NCBI RefSeq assembly: GCF_009830285.1
Contig: NZ_WUQX01000001.1
Span: forward strand, 372,501 to 436,500
Reading direction: 5' to 3'
DNA length: 64,000 nucleotides
Origin: Sporofaciens musculi
Lineage (GTDB): Bacteria; Bacillota; Clostridia; Lachnospirales; Lachnospiraceae
Part shown: piece after piece, positions 16,006-24,309 of the stretch
How positions within the stretch are numbered: position 1 is the stretch's first letter
Layout of the letters: every line of letters starts with the position of its first letter
The notes under the pieces: model-generated
The model's database searches: none
Seen by the model: only the letters and a program-made list of their open reading frames with translations
Told to the model about the DNA's origin: nothing
Program-made: the position numbers and the translations under genes

Positions 16006-18243
16006 ATGGAGGAAAAAGGCAAAAGAAGCCGCACAACTTCAGACCGCAGAGGGAATACAGGCATGTTAAGGCCTAAGAGCATAGATGGGACAAGAAGCCG
16101 TATTTCAGCAGAAGAACAGGCAGGAAGACAAGACAGTGAGGGGAAGGAGTCTGTAAGTGGCAGAAACCTGGAATTCCGTAGACAGCCGGTCGGAAGGCAG
16201 AGAACAGAGAATCAGCCATTTGGCAGGCAGAGACCAAAGAGCCAATTATATGAAAGACAGAAAGCTGATAGCCAGACTGTAGGAAGACAGAGGGAAGAGG
16301 GCCAGCCATTCGGCAGAAAGAAGGCAGACGAGCAGTCAACCGGAAGGCAGATGCAGGAAAATCAGCCCTTTGGAAAAATGAAGCAGGACGAACAGTCAGA
16401 CAGAAGACAAAGACTGGAGAATCAAGGTATCCGAAGGCAGCAGCCCAGAAGACAGGGGAATGGAAGACCTGTAATGAGAAAGCAGCAGTCCAGGCGGAGA
16501 AGAAAGAGGAATCTTGGAATTAAGATTGCCGCTTTGGTCATACTAGTTATCGCAATAGTTGCAGCAGCATTTTTATGGAAAAAATACAGTCCTTCAAAAG
16601 AAGAATATGATTTGAGCAAATATTATGGTATAGAGAATGAAGGACAGTTGGCGATTACTGTAGATAATCAGGTTGTAGAGCCCTATGGAATGATTGCAGA
16701 TGGTAAGGCTTATGTTCAGTATGAGATTGTAAGGGATTATATCAACAGCAGATTTTACTGGGACCCCAATGAGAATGTTCTTCTATATACTCTTCCAAAG
16801 GATATGGTCACTGTGGAGGTAGGAAGCAAGGACTATAATGTATCCAAGGAGAAAAAGAGTGAAGATTACGTCATTTTAAAAACAGAGGGAAGCACAGCAT
16901 ATATTGCCTTGGATTTTGTCCAGCAGTATACGAATATTGAGTATGAATTGTACAATGAACCCAACCGTGTTATGATTGTCAGCGATTGGGGTGATATGAC
17001 TGTAGCATCAGTGAAGAAGAATACCCAGGTGCGTTATCAGGGCGGTGTGAAGAGTCCGATTTTGACACAGATCAAGAAGAAGGATGAAGTTACCATATTG
17101 GAGAATGAAGGGGACTGGAAGAAGGTTCGTACAAAAGATGGATTTATTGGATACGTTAAGAGTAAGGCGCTTAGAAAAGAAGAAAAGAAGAATATTTCCA
17201 GGGCTTTTGAAGAACAGGAGTTTACCAGCATTAAGAAAGACTATACCATCAATATGGCATGGCACAATGTAACGAATAGTGAGGCGAACAGTGTAGTCCT
17301 CCAAAGGATTGCAGACAGCAAGGGACTGACCACCATTGCGCCTACATGGTTTCATGTAGAGAATACCGATGGCAATATGAATTCTATTGCGTCAGCGGAT
17401 TATGTGAATTATGCTCATCAGGCGAATATAGAAGTATGGGCTACAATCCGTGATTTTGACGGAGGAATTAGTTCCTATGAGGAATCTTATGAGCTGCTTC
17501 GCTATACGTCAAAGAGGGAGAATCTGATTAACCAGTTGATGGCAGAGGCGTTAAGAGTTGGTATAGATGGTATCAACGTAGACTTTGAGAAGATTTCCGA
17601 CGAGTGCGGGGAACATTATATCCAGTTTATTCGGGAATTGTCTGTAAGGTGCAGGCAGAACGGTATTGTGCTGTCAATAGATAACTATGTGCCCAAGGGA
17701 TATAATATGCAGTATAACCGCAAAGAACAGGGAATCGTTGCAGATTATGTCATTATCATGGGTTATGACGAGCATTATGGAGGTTCGCCTGTGGCGGGTC
17801 CTGTAGCTTCTTATAACTTTGTGAAGGAAGGAATCGAGGAAACATTGAAAGAGGTTCCGGCAGAGAAGGTAATCAACGGGATTCCGTTCTTCTCCAGACT
17901 ATGGGAGGAGACTCCGAAGACCGCCGAGGAATTGGCAGAGCAGCAGGGAACGGAAGCAGCCCAGTATGATATGAAGGTGGAGAGCCAGGCTTTTGGTATG
18001 TCTCAAGCCAGGTCAAAGGTTGACGAAGCAGGTGCAGAGTTGACCTGGAATGATGAGCTTAAGCAGAACTATGCGACGTGGACAATCGAGAGTACAACTT
18101 ATGAGATCTGGCTGGAGGACGAGCAGTCTATCGAAGAAAAGCTTAAGCTTATGAAGGAGTACAAACTTGCGGGAACATCTGCATGGGCATTGGGTCAGGA
18201 GAGTCCGGAAGTATGGAATCTGATTCAGAAGTACGTGAACTGA
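16006..18243 (+). CDS. Membrane-anchored GH18 glycosidase with SH3 domain and Arg/Gln-rich cytoplasmic tail
   Basis: 745 residues. Residues about 1-160 are a basic low-complexity cytoplasmic region with repeats of the type GRQR-x-ENQPF; a single membrane helix follows (near 165-187, KIAALVILVIAIVAAAFLW). Outside are a stalk resembling copper-amine-oxidase N-terminal repeats (195-325), a bacterial SH3 domain (330-395) and a GH18 barrel (410-745) with the catalytic DGINVDFE motif near residue 523. The enzyme part resembles YaaH/SleL-like N-acetylglucosaminidases acting on peptidoglycan or spore cortex. ATG 16006 has AGGAGGT at 15994-16000; a TATAAT box lies at 15978-15983. Confidence 0.88.
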   Translation: MEEKGKRSRTTSDRRGNTGMLRPKSIDGTRSRISAEEQAGRQDSEGKESVSGRNLEFRRQPVGRQRTENQPFGRQRPKSQLYERQKADSQTVGRQREEGQPFGRKKADEQSTGRQMQENQPFGKMKQDEQSDRRQRLENQGIRRQQPRRQGNGRPVMRKQQSRRRRKRNLGIKIAALVILVIAIVAAAFLWKKYSPSKEEYDLSKYYGIENEGQLAITVDNQVVEPYGMIADGKAYVQYEIVRDYINSRFYWDPNENVLLYTLPKDMVTVEVGSKDYNVSKEKKSEDYVILKTEGSTAYIALDFVQQYTNIEYELYNEPNRVMIVSDWGDMTVASVKKNTQVRYQGGVKSPILTQIKKKDEVTILENEGDWKKVRTKDGFIGYVKSKALRKEEKKNISRAFEEQEFTSIKKDYTINMAWHNVTNSEANSVVLQRIADSKGLTTIAPTWFHVENTDGNMNSIASADYVNYAHQANIEVWATIRDFDGGISSYEESYELLRYTSKRENLINQLMAEALRVGIDGINVDFEKISDECGEHYIQFIRELSVRCRQNGIVLSIDNYVPKGYNMQYNRKEQGIVADYVIIMGYDEHYGGSPVAGPVASYNFVKEGIEETLKEVPAEKVINGIPFFSRLWEETPKTAEELAEQQGTEAAQYDMKVESQAFGMSQARSKVDEAGAELTWNDELKQNYATWTIESTTYEIWLEDEQSIEEKLKLMKEYKLAGTSAWALGQESPEVWNLIQKYVN

Positions 18244-18262
18244 AAGTAGAGACAAATAACAG

Positions 18263-18316
18263 AATACCTCTTGCAGCTTAGATTTTTAAGGAATCAAAGC
18301 TGTAGGAGGTATTTTT
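18263..18316 (+). terminator. GH18 gene terminator
   Basis: AATACCTC..CAGCTT pairs with AAGCTG..GAGGTATT, symmetrical internal loops, followed by TTTTT. Confidence 0.85.
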
Positions 18317-18334
18317 CTATATTATTGGTTAGAA

Positions 18335-18420
18335 TTTACAATGTTGAAGAGTCGAAAGTACTATGTTATTTTTAACTGCATAGGAACATTTTTAGAAATG
18401 AGGTTAGCATAAAGAACATT
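18335..18420 (+). promoter_or_regulatory. Promoter region of the tethered sigma factor, shared motifs
   Basis: TTTACAATGTTGA at 18335-18347 and TTAGCATAAAGAACAT at 18404-18419. Both motifs recur before the surface-protein gene (TTTACAATGTTGA at 21512-21524, TTAGCATAGAACAT at 21562-21575). They may be recognition elements of a common regulator, perhaps the sigma factor itself. Confidence 0.4.
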
Positions 18421-18438
18421 AAGGCAGGGAATCAGAAG

Positions 18439-20469
18439 ATGGAAGTACGGACATTGGCAGATGAGAGAATATTAGACATTCTGGAAAAGGATTCACAGAG
18501 AGGAATGGCGCTCTTAATGGAGAAATACACGGCCTTAATCTGGCATGTGAGTTCTCATTATATAAGGAATCCGGAGGACATAAAAGAATGTGTAAACGAT
18601 ACATTTTCAGAATTTTATTTTCACAGAAAACGGTTTAAGTCGGAGAAATCTTCTTTGGCTGCCTATCTGACAGCGATTGCGCGAAACAAGGCGGTATCTC
18701 TCTACAGAAAAGAACAAAGAGAGAAAAAACGGCGGGCAGATGTAGATTCTGAGAAATTGGCAGAGAAAGAGTCACAGATTGAACAGGCAGAACTGCGGAC
18801 AGATATAGAACGTGCAATGAGCCTGCTTAAACCGAACGAACTGCAAATTATCAGGATGAAGTATTATGACGGAATGTCTGTACGTGAGATAGCAGCTTCT
18901 CTTAACCTGCCCTATGAGACTGTAAAGAAACGCCACCAGAGAAGTGTGCTGAAGCTGGGGCAGAGCCTGATGCTTATCCTTGCGCTGGTATTTATTCTTA
19001 CAGCTTGCGTCTACGGAGTTCTGCGTTATCTTGAAGTCATACCTCCAATTGGGGCCTGGTCCTGGCCGTGGATATGGGAGAAAACAGATGAGCCAAAAGA
19101 AGAACAGGAGGATGATATAAGGGAGAAGGAAGTTCCTGAGCTTCATCTTGGGGATACAGGAGGGGAACAAAGAGAGCCGGATATGGATGCAGATTTGCCG
19201 GAACAAGAGGGAGCTGAGGAAGCTTTGCTTAGTATATCTCCAACAGCTTTGCCGATGGAAGAAGAGGGTAAGGCCGTGGATATGACGCCCACAGTTATGG
19301 ACGAGTACACGGTGAGTCCAGGATATGGGGTCAATGTAGACCCGAAAGAGCCAGTTTATACTTTGGCAGAGAAAGAAACTGTGGAGAATGAAAGATATGG
19401 GTTGACATTGGAGGAGGCTCATTATATTAATCATAGGGTTACGGCAACAATCAGACTCTATAAAAAGAATGATACGGTAGAAAGTTGGAAGGAATTATCA
19501 GAGGGAATAAATGTTAAATTTATTTCATTTAAAGAGTTTAAATGGAATCGTACATATATATCATGCAGAAGCATAGATTCGTCTACAGAGTTACTCGTCT
19601 GCTGTTTTGACAATGTGTCGCTTCCAGATTTGGAGAAGGGAATTGAGAATATTTCAATATTATTTACCAGTGGAGACAGTATTTCTTTTAGTATGTCGCG
19701 TGTAGAGCAGGAAAAGGTTACAGAGTATCCCCATCAGACTGGAGAACTTGGAGGTATATTAGCAATACCTCGGTTTGAGGAGGGCTCCTTGATCATAGCC
19801 ATTCACCCATTGGATGATGAGGATGAGTTTCAGATTGTTCCTGCAATCATTGTAGATTCCGCCGGTTCTGGTTCGGAAAGAATTTTGATGATAACGGGGG
19901 AAGACGGTACAACATATGCTGGGGAGTGTATCAGATATCACCCCATGGGGGAAGAAACCTATTTTGAATGGAATTTTGGTAAGGTAAGGCCAGGCAGTTA
20001 TAAGCTGAATATTCCTTGGATTTATATGCAGGCAAAAATGAATGAGATTAATATGCCAATTGACCCGTTAAAGAACTTGTGGGATGATAAGAAATATTCT
20101 TTCCCTGGAGGAAGGGTTTGGATTCAGGATTGCATACCTTTAGATGCGAAACCGGAGGAAGAGTTATCAATGATAAAAAAATGGCGTATCCGTATAGGAT
20201 ACGATTCGGTTTACGAGAACTGTCCGGTTACCGGTTTTTATGGATTGTCCTGTGAAATGGATTGTGATCCTTCGGAAAATGATCGTTTTGAGACTGGATA
20301 TGTAATGAGAATGATTTCAAATGATGCAGAGAACGGGATATGGGAATATGATTTAACAGCGAATCTGGAGTTATCGAATCCACAAAGTATGCATCTGTTT
20401 TTTAGTAAAACAGATACCGTTAATCTTCGATGGAATCAGAGCTTCGAGATTCCGTTTACTGTTGAATAA
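18439..20469 (+). CDS. Sigma-70 family (ECF-like) factor fused to a membrane anchor and large extracytoplasmic domain
   Basis: 676 residues in one frame. Residues 10-85 look like sigma region 2 (MALLMEKYTALIWHVSSHYI, CVNDTFSEFYFHRKRF, AAYLTAIARNKAVSLYRKEQ), residues 115-172 like region 4 (SLLKPNELQIIRMKYYDGMS, VREIAASLNLPYETVKKRHQ). A membrane helix follows immediately (about 175-197, LMLILALVFILTACVYGVL), then an acidic linker (205-300) and a 370-residue outer domain rich in strands that resembles the outer parts of some anti-sigma proteins. Normal ECF factors are about 160-200 residues and soluble. Release by proteolysis, or activity at the membrane, is inferred. Its promoter region shares motifs with that of the surface gene at 21607. 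Confidence 0.82.
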   Translation: MEVRTLADERILDILEKDSQRGMALLMEKYTALIWHVSSHYIRNPEDIKECVNDTFSEFYFHRKRFKSEKSSLAAYLTAIARNKAVSLYRKEQREKKRRADVDSEKLAEKESQIEQAELRTDIERAMSLLKPNELQIIRMKYYDGMSVREIAASLNLPYETVKKRHQRSVLKLGQSLMLILALVFILTACVYGVLRYLEVIPPIGAWSWPWIWEKTDEPKEEQEDDIREKEVPELHLGDTGGEQREPDMDADLPEQEGAEEALLSISPTALPMEEEGKAVDMTPTVMDEYTVSPGYGVNVDPKEPVYTLAEKETVENERYGLTLEEAHYINHRVTATIRLYKKNDTVESWKELSEGINVKFISFKEFKWNRTYISCRSIDSSTELLVCCFDNVSLPDLEKGIENISILFTSGDSISFSMSRVEQEKVTEYPHQTGELGGILAIPRFEEGSLIIAIHPLDDEDEFQIVPAIIVDSAGSGSERILMITGEDGTTYAGECIRYHPMGEETYFEWNFGKVRPGSYKLNIPWIYMQAKMNEINMPIDPLKNLWDDKKYSFPGGRVWIQDCIPLDAKPEEELSMIKKWRIRIGYDSVYENCPVTGFYGLSCEMDCDPSENDRFETGYVMRMISNDAENGIWEYDLTANLELSNPQSMHLFFSKTDTVNLRWNQSFEIPFTVE

Positions 20470-20541
20470 TTTGTCCCTTTTTGTCCTTGTCAAGCGAATA
20501 TATAAAATAAGGGAGAATTTGTTTGATTTGGAGGAAATGGG

Positions 20542-21483
20542 ATGGACAGCAGATATACGGTAGATGAGGTTGAGGCTCTTGCCAGGAAATGCATTTTGCT
20601 TGGGAAGGAAAAAAGGCCAGAGCTTCAATGGGTGAAGAAGCATTATGAGCATATACAGGAAAAATATCAACTGAAAAATAAGACGGAGACAGATAGATTT
20701 CTGTATGAAAAAATGTATGGACATGCGCCGGAAAAATCGACGGAATTCCTGAAGATTCGTTACTGGCGGACTGGAAATTATGTGCCGGGAAGCAGGGAGC
20801 AATGTCTGTTGTTCGGGAACGCGTTAGAGCTTTCTGAGGATGAGCTTCGGTTTATGCTGCAGGGATTTTGTGACAGGAGTGAGGATATTTATGCGACAGA
20901 GGCGAGCCAGCAGAATGAAAAATGCCGAAAAAGGCAGGAGTATTTGAAGGAGATTATTGAAAATTATATTAAGAATGTTTCCAGGGATAGGCTTAAGAAC
21001 CTTCATGTTCCAGAAAAAAGGGCGGAGATGTTTTTCAGACATTTGTATTTTACGGATGCGTTTCACTATGTTGAGCCGTTGGCTAAGATTGAACCGGATA
21101 TTATGAGGAAGCATATTACGAGTTACAGATATCAGTCGGAGATTGTCCGTCAGATGAAGCTTATTGGTGAGATACCGAGAAAAGTTTTTATCCGGCATCT
21201 GCTGATTCTCGGTCTGCCGGACCTCACCCTTGAAAAGTTGAATGAGCAGCTTAGGTTCTTCGGATATCTTGCTCTTACAGATAAGCATACCATGGTCAGA
21301 GGGGAGAGGCTTGATTGGCTGTTAATCCGGATTTTTGAGATGTATGAGGAGTTACTTAAAAGAAAAGATAAACAGGACTGTCTGAGATGGTTTCAGGGGG
21401 CTTGCCGTAAGTTAGACTTGGTATTCAGGGAAGAAGGGTATCCCAGACTAAGGTTTATGTATTTTAAGGCTTTGAAGATATAA
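20542..21483 (+). CDS. Unknown protein downstream of the tethered sigma factor
   Basis: 313 residues, soluble, helix-rich and basic, with no signal peptide or membrane helix. Segments such as FLYEKMYGHAPEKSTEFLKI, YWRTGNYVPGSREQCLLFGN and ALELSEDELRFMLQG resemble a small helix-turn-helix or a repeat-like helical regulator, but I cannot assign a family. GGAGG at 20530-20534 supports ATG 20542. It lies 72 bases after the sigma-factor gene, in the same direction and without a terminator, so it is probably in the same operon and may regulate it. Confidence 0.6.
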   Translation: MDSRYTVDEVEALARKCILLGKEKRPELQWVKKHYEHIQEKYQLKNKTETDRFLYEKMYGHAPEKSTEFLKIRYWRTGNYVPGSREQCLLFGNALELSEDELRFMLQGFCDRSEDIYATEASQQNEKCRKRQEYLKEIIENYIKNVSRDRLKNLHVPEKRAEMFFRHLYFTDAFHYVEPLAKIEPDIMRKHITSYRYQSEIVRQMKLIGEIPRKVFIRHLLILGLPDLTLEKLNEQLRFFGYLALTDKHTMVRGERLDWLLIRIFEMYEELLKRKDKQDCLRWFQGACRKLDLVFREEGYPRLRFMYFKALKI

Positions 21484-21511
21484 AAGGCTTAAAAAATGTA
21501 AAATGTTAGCT

Positions 21512-21575
21512 TTTACAATGTTGATAAGGATATTGTAAAATGATAGATTTTAATAGTGATATTAGCATAGAACAT
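21512..21575 (+). promoter_or_regulatory. Promoter region of the surface-protein gene, shared motifs
   Basis: TTTACAATGTTGA (21512-21524) and TTAGCATAGAACAT (21562-21575) repeat the motifs found before the tethered sigma-factor gene; the distance between the two motifs differs (50 against 69 bases). Confidence 0.4.
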
Positions 21576-21606
21576 ACCCATAAGGAAGGGAGAAAAAGAA
21601 AAGAAG

Positions 21607-24189
21607 ATGAGAAAGAGAAGAAAACTATTGGCGTTTCTTTTGGCAGGAACGCTGGCTATGTCTAGCTTCACTGTGGCCAGCGCGGATGAGCCAGAGAATG
21701 AGCCATTGCCGGTGGCAGACGAGCAGCAAAAGGAAATATATGATAACGGGAGGGCAGAAGAAGGTATGCTTCTTACGGAAGCCCAGTTAAAAGAGTTAGA
21801 GAAGGCAGAAGAAAAGGAAGAAAAGAAAGAAATAGAGAACGACCAGACAAAAGAGAAAAAAGAAGCAGATATCCAGGAAATGGTAGAGATACCAGACCCC
21901 ACTTTTAGAGCCATACTGAAAGAGCATGGAATAGAAGCGGATGAGAAGGGATTTGTCAAAAGAGCAGATATGGAAAAATTGGCGTCTTTAAGCATCTGCG
22001 ATCAGAGTGGAATCGATATCACAGGAATCGGATATGCTGTTAATCTAAGAGAGCTTACCCTGGAAAAATGCGGTATCACATCTGACTGGGTTAAGAAGTA
22101 TATGGATGAAATTAAAAATATAAGTCTCAATAAGTGGTCTCTGGCAGGAAACGAGCTTACAGACGTATCCTTTTTAGAAGGCACATATATGTGGAATTTA
22201 CAGAGTTTAGATGTGTCGGATAATAAAATTACAGATTTTACAGGCGCTTTAAATTATTCTAATTTGGCCTGTGTATTTTCTTATATGGGAAATACTCCGG
22301 AGGGAATGAAGCAGATATTTGAGAAATATTCTTACGCGGATATTTCTATGCCGGAAGGCTTCACAAGAAATGCTGAGTTTAAATATGAATCAGTTCTGGG
22401 AAGCTATGCGCCCTTTGCCGATGCAGCTTCGGTAAAGCTTGAGAGTTCTGACGAAGGGATTGTTGCAGTTGAAGGTCAAGATTTGATTGGGAAAAAATGC
22501 GGAGAGGCAGTCATTACCGCTAAGTATGAAGATGTTGAAAAGACATTTAAAGTTACGGTTACAGAGAGTGAAAAGAAAGGCCCTATCGCAGATGAGGATA
22601 AGATATCAAAGGATCAGTTACCGGAAGAAAAGGGAAGTCTTTCTGTTCTGAATAAGGGGCAGATCTGGAACTGGGAGACAGAGCCTCCCAAGAATGTGTC
22701 TGGCGACAAACAGATGAAGACATATGTTGCTTACTGGGTATACCGTGAGAATCAGGCAGTAGGATTGGGAGAGGATTATTACGGACTCGACCAGAACGGT
22801 ACCCTCTGGAATATCAAAAAGCATAAGATAAATGATACAGAGTTTGCACAGATTAAGATTGCAGACAAGGTAAGATTTATTGTGAAATATGTGGACAGCC
22901 CATTTAGAAGGACGGCAGTAATCTATATTACAGAAGACAATAAATGCTACATAAGTTATGTAGACGGAGAAAATGTTGTCACTCAATTTGTCTGTGATAA
23001 TGCAGAGTCAGCGGACAGCAAGGGTTATATTTCCAAAAAAGACGGAACAACGGTAAGAGTTGAATTAGACGACAATCAAAAGGTAGTTGTAAAGGCAGAA
23101 AAATTCCATATAATGGATTCTGTTTCATATGTATTCCTCGAAGAAGATACCCCCTATGATTTGGCTTTGGACAGTAAGGGGAATCTTTGGAAAAGACCTT
23201 CGGGCAGTACAGAATGGGAAGATAAACCGATTGATGAAGGAGTCAGTGAATTATCCTTTTATGGATTTATCAAAAATGGCACATTGTACGATTTGAAAAA
23301 AGGTTTTCCAAAAATTGCAGACAATGTCAGAGAATTATGCAGCAGAGGATATATCACAAAGGATGGAGTCTATTATGTTAAAAGCGGCCCCAATTTTGTT
23401 ATGGCCCTTAAGGGAGTAAAAAAAGTAGTCAGAGATTATGCATTGACAGAAGATCATGTACTGTATGTCATAGGTGGAGCGGGATCGGCAGTTCCGGTGC
23501 TGTACTCTGTTGTGGATATATTTGAATCAAACATGGAAGTGAACGCTCAGCGTGAAGATGGAAGTATATGGGAGATTTCCGACACTAAGGCAACGGAAAT
23601 ATGTACTCTGAATCAGATTACAGGGTCTGCTCTGGCGGATAAGGGAATTACAATAAGCGGCGCGGAGGACGGAGTCGAATTAAAAGTAAAGACAGAAGCT
23701 GAGATGAGCGATAAGCAGAAGGCAGAGCTTGAAGATAAGGTGAAGAAGCTTCATAAAAATGTGAAGGGTGTGAAGTTCTATGACATTTCACTTTTTAAGG
23801 ATGGCAATGAGCTTCATGACCTGGCTAAAGCGGTTAGAGTGACTATGCCGATTCCGGAAGGCTTTGGAAAAAACCTTATGGTTTACCATGAGAACCAGCA
23901 GGGTAAATTAGAAGATATGAAGGCAACGGTTAATAGCAACGGAACAGTAAGCTTTATGTCAAGCAGCTTTAGTCCGTATATGATTGTTGACCTGGGAGAA
24001 AGCGGAGGCACCTCAGGCGGCAGTAATGGAGATACTTCAAAGAAACCGTCTGTATCTAATGAAGGAAATGATACGGGCAGAAAAGCGCCGAAAACGGGAG
24101 ATACTTCTTCTATTATGCTGTATCTATTTCTCGCATTAGCAGCAATGAGTTGTACAGGAGTGGTTACAAGAAGGAAGTTAAATAAATAA
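21607..24189 (+). CDS. Large LPXTG-like surface protein with leucine-rich-repeat-like and Ig-like parts
   Basis: 860 residues. Signal peptide (RKRRKLLAFLLAGTLAMSSF, cut near residue 26), a charged helical linker (35-90), a leucine-rich-repeat-like region (95-230, SICDQSGIDITGIGYAVNLR, WNLQSLDVSDNKITDFTGAL), an Ig-like stretch (260-325), a 350-residue repeat region with DxNGxLW-type strands (for example YGLDQNGTLWNI, LDSKGNLWKRPSG), and a C-terminal sorting signal: KAPKTGDTSS near 825, hydrophobic helix, then TRRKLNK. APKTG is a common variant of LPXTG in Lachnospiraceae, so sortase anchoring to the wall is likely. Role in adhesion is plausible but not shown. Confidence 0.82.
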   Translation: MRKRRKLLAFLLAGTLAMSSFTVASADEPENEPLPVADEQQKEIYDNGRAEEGMLLTEAQLKELEKAEEKEEKKEIENDQTKEKKEADIQEMVEIPDPTFRAILKEHGIEADEKGFVKRADMEKLASLSICDQSGIDITGIGYAVNLRELTLEKCGITSDWVKKYMDEIKNISLNKWSLAGNELTDVSFLEGTYMWNLQSLDVSDNKITDFTGALNYSNLACVFSYMGNTPEGMKQIFEKYSYADISMPEGFTRNAEFKYESVLGSYAPFADAASVKLESSDEGIVAVEGQDLIGKKCGEAVITAKYEDVEKTFKVTVTESEKKGPIADEDKISKDQLPEEKGSLSVLNKGQIWNWETEPPKNVSGDKQMKTYVAYWVYRENQAVGLGEDYYGLDQNGTLWNIKKHKINDTEFAQIKIADKVRFIVKYVDSPFRRTAVIYITEDNKCYISYVDGENVVTQFVCDNAESADSKGYISKKDGTTVRVELDDNQKVVVKAEKFHIMDSVSYVFLEEDTPYDLALDSKGNLWKRPSGSTEWEDKPIDEGVSELSFYGFIKNGTLYDLKKGFPKIADNVRELCSRGYITKDGVYYVKSGPNFVMALKGVKKVVRDYALTEDHVLYVIGGAGSAVPVLYSVVDIFESNMEVNAQREDGSIWEISDTKATEICTLNQITGSALADKGITISGAEDGVELKVKTEAEMSDKQKAELEDKVKKLHKNVKGVKFYDISLFKDGNELHDLAKAVRVTMPIPEGFGKNLMVYHENQQGKLEDMKATVNSNGTVSFMSSSFSPYMIVDLGESGGTSGGSNGDTSKKPSVSNEGNDTGRKAPKTGDTSSIMLYLFLALAAMSCTGVVTRRKLNK

Positions 24190-24215
24190 TTTGGGGCTGT
24201 CGCGCCTAGTGAAAA

Positions 24216-24270
24216 CATACAAGATATGGTATTTCCTAAGAAATGGATTTTATCATATCTTGTATGCTTT
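24216..24270 (+). terminator. Terminator hairpin, second copy of a palindromic repeat
   Basis: CATACAAGATATG (24216-24228) pairs with CATATCTTGTATG (24254-24266), followed by CTTTTT. The whole 47-base unit is closely similar to 2891-2937, including the interior TTTCC and AAATGGATT parts. Confidence 0.8.
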
Positions 24271-24309
24271 TTACTTAGTGAGACGTCCAATTCAGGGAAG
24301 TTTGAGATT

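Noticed and set aside
16150..16470. Repeats in the GH18 gene considered as a CRISPR array
   Set aside because: The repeats are imperfect, in frame and coding, without equal spacers or cas genes.
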